Shown piece by piece: positions 1-5,859 of a stretch of DNA of 10,087 nt. This stretch comes from Planctomycetota bacterium. Its GTDB lineage: Bacteria > Planctomycetota > Planctomycetia > Isosphaerales > Isosphaeraceae. Position 1 is the stretch's first letter. Each line of letters opens with the position of its first letter. The stretch is from NCBI GenBank assembly GCA_021818605.1, contig JAKAUH010000518.1, positions 1-10,087 of the forward strand, read 5' to 3'. Below the pieces are notes generated by a model. It had not been told where the DNA came from and searched no databases. It saw only the letters and a list, made by a program, of their open reading frames with translations. The translations under genes and the position numbers were made by a program.

Positions 1-104
1 GCAACCGCTGGCAATTGGCACAAGGAAGGATTGTATCGGCGTTCATGGTCGTATAGCCTATATCACTTGCGCCGGCGATTCAACACTGTGAACGGCTACC
101 TCCC

Positions 105-569
105 GTGCAATACCAGGGCGATTATTCTACACCGTTGGGACGGTTCGCGGTCGTGGCCTCGCGGTTCAACGCGATGGTGACCGAGGCCCTGCTTTCGGGC
201 TGCCGCGATGCGCTGGCGCGTCATGGCGTGCCGGACGAGCGGGTCGACGTGGCCTGGGTGCCGGGGTCGTTCGAGATCCCGCTGACGGCCCGCAAGCTTG
301 CGGAGACCGGCCGATACGCGGCCGTGATCTGCCTGGGGTGCGTCATCCGGGGCGAGACCACGCACTACGACCACGTCGCTGGCCAGGCCGCCGCCGGCGT
401 CATGCAGGCCGGTCTGGCCACGGGCATCCCGGTGATCTTCGGCATCCTCACCACCGAGACCGTCGAGCAGGCCCTCAACCGCGCGGGGCTGAAAGCGGGC
501 AACAAGGGGGCCGATGCCGCGCTCGCCGCCATCGAGATGGTCAACCTGCTGGCTCGGATCGAGGGCTGA
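105..569 (+). CDS. ribH: 6,7-dimethyl-8-ribityllumazine synthase
   Basis: This 154-residue protein has the normal length for cytoplasmic lumazine synthase, which condenses 5-amino-6-ribitylamino-uracil with dihydroxybutanone phosphate in the penultimate step of riboflavin synthesis. The family landmarks are present in order: SRFN (19-22), PGSFEIP (53-59), the phosphate/catalytic segment GETTHYDHV (83-91) with the catalytic-type His87, FGILTTE (112-118), the conserved Arg126 of NRAG, and a GNKG motif near residue 132. By family knowledge it should assemble into pentamers or 60-mers. The start is a GTG: an in-frame TAG lies at 54-56, no ATG, GTG or TTG lies between it and 105, and the next ATG (174) falls after SRFN. 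No clear Shine-Dalgarno precedes the GTG. The preceding 104 bases show no gene and no RNA element I recognise. The next gene follows after 66 nt on the same strand. Confidence 0.96.
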   Translation: MQYQGDYSTPLGRFAVVASRFNAMVTEALLSGCRDALARHGVPDERVDVAWVPGSFEIPLTARKLAETGRYAAVICLGCVIRGETTHYDHVAGQAAAGVMQAGLATGIPVIFGILTTETVEQALNRAGLKAGNKGADAALAAIEMVNLLARIEG

Positions 570-635
570 CCTCGACGGAATTGATTCGTTTCGGCCCGCC
601 GATCAGCGAGGTCCGCGGCGAGGGAGCGCACAACC

Positions 636-1301
636 ATGTCGAAGGCCCTGCTGCCCCAGGCGTTCTGGTTCCGGATCGCGGCGAGCTGTCCCCGAGTCGA
701 TGAGATGCCGCGACCGGACCAGCGGAAGCCGTTGCTCGACCTGCCCGAATCATCCCGGTTGCCGCAGGGCTCGCGGCTGGATGGCAAGGATCCCTGGGCC
801 GAGGTCCGCCTGGCGTGGAACTCGCGCGGGCTGGGGGTCTCCGTGATCGCCGAGGGTCTTGCCGACGGCCAGCTCATCGCCGACCGGGTTGAGGGGTTTG
901 CCGACGTGCAGATCTGGGTGGATACCCGCGATACCCGCGACGTCAGCCGGGCGACGCGGTTCTGCCATCGGTTCGCCGCGTCGCTCCGCCTGGACGGACA
1001 GGGCAAGAAGCTCGAGGTCCAGGTGACTCAGAAACCGATCGCCCGCGCCGTGGCCGATCCGCCCATGACCCGCGCCGGCGAGATCGAGGCCCGGGCCGAC
1101 CTGGCGCGCAACGGCTGGTCGCTCGAGGTCTTCCTACCGGCAAGAGTCCTCAACGGCTTCGACCCCGAGACGAACCGGCGGCTGGGCTTCGCCTACCAGG
1201 TCTCTGACCACATCCGCGACGACCAGTTCCTCACCGTCGGTCGCGATTTCCCCATCGGCGAGAACCCGAGCCTGTGGACGACGGTTGAGCTGGTCGATTG
1301 A
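636..1301 (+). CDS. CBM9/DOMON-like carbohydrate-binding domain protein
   Basis: A 221-residue protein that looks like a single carbohydrate-binding family 9 / DOMON-like beta-sandwich occupying most of its length. Visible pieces are an N-terminal MSKALLPQAFWFR segment, the strand pair around EVRLAWNSRGLGVSVIAEG (about 55-73), the core VQIWVDTRDTRD (about 90-101) followed by a conserved RATRFCHRF, and a terminal FPIGENPSLWTTVELVD. The pattern W-D-TRDT plus CHRF recalls planctomycete proteins of about 220-250 residues usually annotated as hypothetical or CBM9-like; this is from memory of the family, not a search. There is no signal peptide or membrane segment, so it may be cytoplasmic, which is odd for a sugar-binding module. 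The ATG at 636 is preceded by a GAGGGAG-type purine run at moderate spacing. A ligand cannot be read from the sequence. Confidence 0.8.
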   Translation: MSKALLPQAFWFRIAASCPRVDEMPRPDQRKPLLDLPESSRLPQGSRLDGKDPWAEVRLAWNSRGLGVSVIAEGLADGQLIADRVEGFADVQIWVDTRDTRDVSRATRFCHRFAASLRLDGQGKKLEVQVTQKPIARAVADPPMTRAGEIEARADLARNGWSLEVFLPARVLNGFDPETNRRLGFAYQVSDHIRDDQFLTVGRDFPIGENPSLWTTVELVD

Positions 1302-1342
1302 TAGACGCAGCACCCCGACCCCGTAGGACCTGGGATCTCGAT

Positions 1343-1911
1343 TCAGTTGCTGGTCTTCTCGGTCACGCTGGATTCCCAGGGCGCACCCTGGGCATTCTTG
1401 TAAGCTCCCGTCGCTGCATTTTCCGGCACCGCAACCACGTAGAACTTCGTTGATGGGGAATTCGGCGCGAGAAGAACGAGGGTGACGTTCGGTGCATTGA
1501 AGGTTCCCGTGCCTCCTGCACCTTCATTTTCCTTGGGCGTATAGTTGGCGTAATTGCTCGAAACGTTCACGCCCATGAAGGGATTTGAGCTCCTCGTCAA
1601 TGTGTACATGGCCACGTTGTCGATCGAATCACTCCCCTTCGGCCAGCTAGCCTGGATGCCCATGGAGGGGAAACCGGCTAACAGATTGGCTTGCGTCAGG
1701 CCGATATTCTCCTTAAAATCCGCCTGTTCTCCTGCACGATATCGTTATCGACGGTCAAGAACCATCGACCCTCTAGCCAAGGGGCCACATTAGGCGTACT
1801 CAAATGTGCATTCGACTCTGTATGGCCGATTCCGCCTGAAATCCAGGGTCTTCCACGTCCTATCAGTGCATCAACGATCGTCGTCGAGTCAGGATAGAAC
1901 CGTGGCAACAT
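1343..1911 (-). pseudogene. Broken hypothetical gene, possibly DUF1559-derived, truncated by the transposase
   Basis: Two minus-strand open segments join into one reading of about 190 codons if one base is added at the A4 run at 1715-1718 (T4 on the coding strand). The upstream segment (1911 down to 1696) contains RGRPWISGGIGHTESN followed by a TPN triplet, resembling the G..W..G....T.yN...TPN block near the C-terminus of planctomycete DUF1559 prepilin-like proteins. The downstream segment is open from about 1740 to the TGA at 1343-1345. It contains ENIGLTQANLLAGFPSMGIQ and ends in TEKTSN, and I do not recognise it. The ATG at 1663 has no Shine-Dalgarno and is probably internal. The 5' end overlaps the transposase start at 1910, and no signal peptide or pilin leader is present, so the N-terminus is probably lost to the insertion. 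Base composition is clearly lower in GC (about 50% on several lines) than the flanking genes, suggesting separate ancestry. The family call is tentative; an unbroken short hypothetical gene at 1343-1663 is the alternative. Confidence 0.4.
1650..1682 (+). repeat. Left copy of 33-bp inverted repeat
   Basis: The reverse complement of these 33 bases matches 3742-3774 at 31 of 33 positions (differences at positions 7 and 13). The outer end reads gcctggatgcccatgg. The repeat lies inside the minus-strand open segment, where it encodes LLAGFPSMGIQA. Similarity stops sharply on both sides. Confidence 0.85.
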
Positions 1912-3652
1912 GGACGATAATTCCAGAGACCGCCTAGCGCTCGCCCGCCGCTTCCTGGAGCCCTCCAGCCCCGCCCAACGACAATACGAGGCCCTCCGCG
2001 CCTTCTTCGTCGAGGGCCTTCCCTCCGCCGAGGCCGCCGCTCGCTTCGGCTACACCCCGGGGAGCTTTCGCGTCCTCGTCCACCAGTTCCGCAGTCAGCC
2101 CGACCGCGCCTTCTTCGCCGCCGCCCGCCAGGGCCGGCCACCGGGTAAGCAGGAACGCCTGCGGGAGCGGGTCATCGCCCTCCGCAAACAGAACCTCTCG
2201 GTCCACGACATCAGCCGCCCTGGCCCGTGACGGCGAGGTGCTCAGCCCGGCCGCCGTCGCCGCGATCCTCAAGCAAGAGGGCTTCGCCAAGCTGCCGCGA
2301 CGCGCCGACGACGAGCGGCCCAACCAACCCCGTCCCGTCGCGGCCGAGGTGGCCGATGTCCGGCAACTCGACCTGACTCCGCGCGTCGTTCATACCAAGT
2401 TCGGCGGGCTGTTCTTGTTCCTGCCCGACCTGGTCGCCACCGGCCTGGACGCGGTCCTGGCGCGGTGCGGCTTTCCCGGATCGGAGATGGTCCCGGCCGG
2501 CTGCGCCCTGCGGTCGTTGCTGGCCCTGAAGCTCTTCGGCAACGCACGGCATCGTCATGTCATGGGCTATGTCCTCGACGAGGGGCTGGCTCTCTTCGCC
2601 GGGCTCAACGCGATCCCCAAGCGCTCGTTCCTCACCGAGTACAGTTGCCGCGTGCCACCGAGTTGCTATCCCAGGCTGATGCGCCGCTGGTTCGATACGG
2701 TCAGCCGGCTGGGACTGCGCTGGGGGACGTCGTTCGACCTCGATTTCCACACCATCCCCTTCCACGGCGAGGATGCCCTGGTCGAGAAGCACTACGTCTC
2801 CAAGCGGAGTCGGAGCCAGAAGGGGGTCCTGGCCTTCCTCGCCCAGGACGCCGAGACCCGCGTCTTCTGCTATGCCAACGCCGAACTGCGCAAGGATCAG
2901 CGGGATGACGAGATCCTCCGCTTCGTGGACTATTGGAAGCGGCGGACCGGCCGGCTGCCCGAGGAACTCATTTTCGACGGCACGTTGACGACCTACGCCA
3001 GGCTCAACGAGCTGAACCGGATGGGGGCCCAGTTGATCACGCTGCGACGCCGAACCCCGAAAGCTGCTGGCGGAGATCGCCCGGACCCCGATGTCGGCGT
3101 GGCGGCGGGTCGAACTGGAGAACGTCTCTCGCGCTTACCGGACGCCGCGGGTGCTCGATCGCCGGATCAAGCTGACGGACTACGACAAGCCGCTCCGTCA
3201 GTTGACCGTCGCGGACCTGGGGCATGAGGACCCGACCTTGCTGTTGACCAACCAGTTGAGCCGGTCCGCGCCGCACCTCATCGGCCGGTATGCCCAACGG
3301 ATGCTGATCGAGAACACTATCGAGGACGGGATCGACTTCTTCCACATGGACGCCTTGAGCTCGGCGGTGGCGATGAAGGTCAACTGCGACCTGCAACTGA
3401 CGTTGATGGCCAGCAGCCTGTACCGGTTGCTGGCGGTCCGCGTGGGCCACGGTTACGAGGCGGTGAAGTCCCGGCACCTGTTCCGGGACCTGATCGATGC
3501 GACAGCGGACATCACGATCGACGAGTCGCGCGTCGTGATGAAGTTCCAGAAGCGAGCCCCCCAACCCGATGTTGATCGCCGCGGGCTTCGACCAGACGGA
3601 TGTCGTCATCCCCTGGCTGGGAAAGAAGCGGTTGCGGTTGGTCTTCGGATAG
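1910..3652 (+). pseudogene. DDE transposase (IS4-superfamily type), broken by three frameshifts
   Basis: Restoring three single-base shifts yields a transposase of about 580 residues. Segment 1 (1910 to about 2215) carries an N-terminal helix-turn-helix, AEAAARFGYTPGSFRVLVHQ. Segment 2 (about 2215 to 3060) holds the first acidic position in FDLDFHTIPFHG (Asp codons 2736 and 2742) and the second in IFDGTLTTY (Asp codon 2976). Segment 3 (about 3061 to 3558) holds YAQRMLIEN, which fits the Y-(2)-R-(3)-E part of the IS4-type signature, with Glu codon 3310; the usual Lys seven residues later is Ile. Segment 4 reads NPMLIAAGFDQTDVV and ends LRLVFG at TAG 3650-3652. The breaks are a missing base near 2214-2218, an extra A at the AAA near 3059-3061, and an extra C in the C6 run near 3558-3563. 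GC and codon use match the host genes. It is probably inactive, unless the shifts are sequencing errors. Confidence 0.9.
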
Positions 3653-3680
3653 CGTCATCCCGCCACCCCGGCCGAGCGTG

Positions 3681-3702
3681 GTGTAAAGCTGACAGCTTAC
3701 AC
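3681..3702. repeat. Short hairpin downstream of the transposase
   Basis: The arms gtgtaaagct and agcttacac pair over 9 bp with one bulged A around a 3-nt loop. It starts 28 bp after the transposase stop codon. It lacks a T tract in either direction, so it is more likely part of an element end than a terminator. I found no matching copy at the left side of the transposase. Confidence 0.5.
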
Positions 3703-3741
3703 ATTTATGCATGCGTATCCCTGATGAAAATCGCTCGTGTT

Positions 3742-3774
3742 GTTAGCTGGTTTTCCCTCCATGGGCATCCAGGC
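3742..3774 (+). repeat. Right copy of 33-bp inverted repeat
   Basis: The partner of 1650-1682 in opposite orientation, 31/33 identical. Read on the plus strand it encodes the same peptide, LLAGFPSMGIQA, with both differences at third codon positions (Ala GCC/GCT, Phe TTC/TTT). The reading frame around it has no recognisable product. Confidence 0.85.
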
Positions 3775-3850
3775 CAGGGCGAGCAGTCTTGCCCGACGCT
3801 CAGGCCCCGTCGGGATGACTGCCCGACCGACTTGAGAGACTTTCTTAGAG

Positions 3851-3917
3851 GCCCTAACAAGATGGGGACAGTCACCTCGAAGACTCGGAGCCTGTCCCCA
3901 TTTTGTTAGGGCTTTTT
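3851..3917 (+). terminator. Terminator-like 21-bp hairpin with U tract
   Basis: The left arm 3851-3871 and right arm 3892-3912 are inverted over 21 bp with one DNA mismatch, and the loop is 20 nt. In plus-strand RNA the mismatch becomes a G-U pair, so the stem is fully paired, and it is followed directly by a T5 run (3913-3917). This suits a Rho-independent terminator reading plus, downstream of the transposase. The arm core (atggggacag) also resembles REP-like palindromes dispersed in many genomes, so it may be a mobile palindrome that also terminates transcription. Confidence 0.6.
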
Positions 3918-3957
3918 ATGCCGATCGCGGTCGGAAAGCGAGCCACTTTCGCGGCGA

Positions 3958-4096
3958 GAGTTGAGCCACCGTGATCCCCGCCTTGTGCCTGGCCCCAGGT
4001 GCTCTTCGCCTGACGCTGAGGGCACCTGGGGCCAGGCGCAAGGCCGCAACCGCCGCCGGGGGATGGCCCACCCTGGCCGTGATCGTGGCTCAACTC
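3958..4096. repeat. 139-bp nested inverted repeat, MITE-like
   Basis: The outer ends are a perfect 12-bp inverted repeat, gagttgagccac at 3958-3969 and its complement at 4085-4096. Inside is a second inverted repeat, 3980-4002 with 4022-4044, 22 of 23 bp complementary around a 19-nt loop; the one mismatch is a U-G pair in plus-strand RNA. An additional gagccac copy lies at 3940-3946 just outside. There is no open frame of note inside. It could be a miniature inverted-repeat element or the relic ends of an insertion sequence. The following stretch to 4219 shows nothing I can name. Confidence 0.65.
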
Positions 4097-4219
4097 CTGA
4101 CCGCTGCTGACACTGCGAAATGGGCGGGAGCGTGCGCCGGGCGTCGCGGCTCGGGTAAGATGGCGGGCCCAGAGATCGGGGGTTCTCCGGTCGCTTGCAT
4201 GCGCCTGATTCGCTTCCCT

Positions 4220-4227
4220 GGAGGTGG
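4220..4227 (+). promoter_or_regulatory. Ribosome binding site deciding the oxidoreductase start
   Basis: GGAGGTGG lies 6 nt before the ATG at 4234. An earlier in-frame ATG at 4195 has no such site and would add 13 residues before the Rossmann strand, so the start at 4234 is preferred. Confidence 0.85.
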
Positions 4228-4233
4228 TTGCCG

Positions 4234-5280
4234 ATGATTCGCACGGTGGTCGTGGGCCATGGCCTGGCGGGCCGGGCCTTTCACTGTCCCCTGGTCCGTC
4301 GCCAGCCGGGGCTGGCCCTGCACGGGGTCGTCGCGCGCGATCCAAAGGTCCGCGAGGAAGCCGTGGCGATGTGGGGCGGCATCCGCGGGTATGCGGAGCT
4401 GGGCGAGGCGCTCGAGGACCCGGACGTCCAGCTCGTCGTGATCGCCACGCCGCATGATTCGCACGCCGAGCTGACCGTGCGGGCACTCGAAGCCGGGAGA
4501 GACTGCGTCGTCGACAAGGTGATGGCGCTCACGATCGAGGAGGCCGACCGGATGATCGCGGCCCGCGACCAGTCGGGGCGGATGCTGTCGGTGTTTCACA
4601 ACCGACGGTGGGACTGGGATTTTGCCACGGTCCGCCAGGTGATCGAGAGCGGCCAGATTGGCCGGCCGCTGTTGATCGAGAGCTCCGTCTGCCGGTCCGC
4701 GACGCCAAGGACCTGGCGCGGCAGCGCGGCGGCGGCCGGGACCATCCTGCACGACTGGGGCGCGCACCTGGTCGACCAGGCGTTTCAGCTCGGGCTCGGG
4801 CCGTGCCGGCGGCTGGGCGCGTGGCTCACGCCGGGCCCGTGGGAGGGCGTGGATAGCGGCGGGCACGGGCGGATCGTGCTCGAGTTCGACAACGTATTAT
4901 TCCAGGTCGAGACCAGCCGGATTTGCCGGATCGACCGGCCGCGGTGGTGGATCGTGGGCGACGCGGGCGGGTTCGTGAAGTTCGGTGTGGATCCTCAGGA
5001 AGACGCCCTGCGCGCCGGGAATATCGACGCCGCAAAAGAGCCGTCGGCCCATGAGGGAATCCTCCGCCGTGAGGGCGCACCCGGCGAGGTCGAGGAAACC
5101 CGGGTGCCGACGGTCCACGCCCACTGGGACGAGTTCTACCGCAACATCGCCGAGCACCTCGCCGGCCGCGCGCCCCTGGCCGTCACGGCCGAGCAGGCGC
5201 GCGACGTCGTCCGCCTGCTCGAGGCCGCCGGCCGGTCGTCCCGCGAGCACGCCCTGATCGACGGGCCCTGGGGAGTCTGA
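4234..5280 (+). CDS. Gfo/Idh/MocA-family NAD(P)-dependent oxidoreductase
   Basis: A 348-residue protein with the family's two-domain plan. The N-terminal Rossmann fold opens MIRTVVVGHGLAG with the dinucleotide motif G8-x-G10-x-x-G13, followed by VVIATPHDSHAEL (68-80). The family's EKP motif is DKV here (94-96), keeping the likely catalytic Lys95. The C-terminal alpha/beta domain contains SVFHNRRWDWDF (119-130), as in the YdgJ/IolW-like subgroup, and LHDWGAHLVDQ (172-182) with the expected catalytic-region His178. Such enzymes oxidise or reduce sugars and inositols; the substrate cannot be told from sequence. It is cytoplasmic, with no signal peptide. It stands alone, with repeat DNA upstream and about 580 bp of noncoding DNA before the convergent ELW gene. 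No clear promoter or terminator is visible. Confidence 0.93.
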   Translation: MIRTVVVGHGLAGRAFHCPLVRRQPGLALHGVVARDPKVREEAVAMWGGIRGYAELGEALEDPDVQLVVIATPHDSHAELTVRALEAGRDCVVDKVMALTIEEADRMIAARDQSGRMLSVFHNRRWDWDFATVRQVIESGQIGRPLLIESSVCRSATPRTWRGSAAAAGTILHDWGAHLVDQAFQLGLGPCRRLGAWLTPGPWEGVDSGGHGRIVLEFDNVLFQVETSRICRIDRPRWWIVGDAGGFVKFGVDPQEDALRAGNIDAAKEPSAHEGILRREGAPGEVEETRVPTVHAHWDEFYRNIAEHLAGRAPLAVTAEQARDVVRLLEAAGRSSREHALIDGPWGV

Positions 5281-5411
5281 ACGCCCAGGACAGTCCGCCG
5301 GCCGGGAATCGCCGAGATTTAAGGCGATCGGTCCGTGCAATACTACCAGAAAGGCACGACATCCAGGGCGGGCTGCGGGGATCGGCGGGTACGATTCCTT
5401 CCGCCGCTCGC

Positions 5412-5495
5412 CTAAACAATCAAGGCGTCGGCCTCGCCCACGACCGAGCATCCCGGCTGACCGTCCAGAATCGCCGGGAAATCTCGAATCCGCCT
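5412..5495 (-). pseudogene. Possible response-regulator receiver fragment
   Basis: On the minus strand about 27 codons ending at TAG (5412-5414) read RIRDFPAILDGQPGCSVVGE and then ADALIV. This resembles the segment after helix 1 of NarL-type receiver domains, where phrases like LLDGEPGIEVVGEA occur. No phospho-acceptor Asp or HTH domain follows, so if real it is only a relic. The similarity is short and could be chance. Confidence 0.25.
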
Positions 5496-5550
5496 CGCGT
5501 TCAGGTGGTTGGGACGCCGGTGGTATGGTAGGGAGCGAGGGGTCTTGTCT

Positions 5551-5620
5551 CCTTCCGTGTGCTCCGTGGTTCGATCCTCGGATTCGACCCAGATCCTGAA
5601 CCACGGAACACACGGAAAGG
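5551..5620. repeat. Imperfect palindromic repeat, ccgtgtg-tccgtggttc type
   Basis: The left arm 5551-5572 pairs with 5598-5620 around a 25-nt centre, with one extra base and one substitution. The arm resembles the dispersed ccgtgt..ccgtggttc / gaaccacggaa repeats common in intergenic DNA of large bacterial genomes. It lies between two convergent genes, but there is no U tract directly after the arm. The rest of 5281-5550 shows no gene beyond the possible relic described separately. Confidence 0.6.
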
Positions 5621-5633
5621 GAAAGGGAAAGGG
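5616..5633. repeat. Hexanucleotide tandem (aaaggg)3
   Basis: Three exact copies of aaaggg abut the right arm of the palindrome. It is short, but a possible site of copy-number slippage. Confidence 0.7.
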
Positions 5634-5770
5634 CATGTTTCGTATCTTCCTGCGTGGATCATGGCCAGCAGCCCCCAGGCCCGATAAGATTTCGCTCCCT
5701 CGGGGCAAGAGGCGAACCGCCGATGCCGGGCCTGCCTGGACCAGGTGGTGTTCGGCGAGCAGTGTCCGAA

Positions 5771-5804
5771 TTCCTCTCTGAGTCTCTGTGGTAAATTGTT
5801 CTTC
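5771..5804. repeat. Intergenic repeat of the cagagactcagagag / accacagag type
   Basis: Read on the minus strand this contains aatttaccacagagactc and then agagagg, which resembles a widely dispersed accacagag..cagagag intergenic repeat. It is a single copy here. Just beyond it, 5816-5828 is a perfect palindrome gcggcc-c-ggccgc without a T tract, about 32 bp past the ELW gene's stop. I see no gene in 5640-5859. Confidence 0.4.
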
Positions 5805-5859
5805 ATTGATGGGTTGCGGCCCGGCCGCGCTGGACTCACTGCGGTGAATCCTCTCGCCA

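Larger units (their letters stand above)
1650..3774 (+). mobile_element. Candidate decayed insertion element bounded by the 33-bp inverted repeat
   Basis: A transposase pseudogene sits between two copies of a 33-bp inverted repeat, giving a span of 2125 bp. This would be a normal size for an insertion sequence with terminal inverted repeats, but two points count against these being the true ends: the left copy is about 230 bp from the transposase start and lies inside another reading frame, and I find no matching target duplication just outside. The real ends may be closer, between 1863 and 1910 on the left and 3653 and 3740 on the right. Boundaries are therefore uncertain. Confidence 0.4.

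Noticed and set aside
15..57. Promoter-like ttggca and tatagc before ribH
   Set aside because: Spacing between usable hexamers does not fit a sigma-70 promoter.
3681..4096. Cluster of palindromes considered as a CRISPR array
   Set aside because: The palindromes differ in sequence and there are no regularly spaced identical direct repeats.
3971..4237. Plus-strand frame of 88 codons across the nested inverted repeat
   Set aside because: Its sequence is set by the inverted repeat and is low complexity; no start signal.
4090..4866. Minus-strand open frame of 258 codons opposite the oxidoreductase
   Set aside because: Antisense shadow of a clear MocA-family gene.
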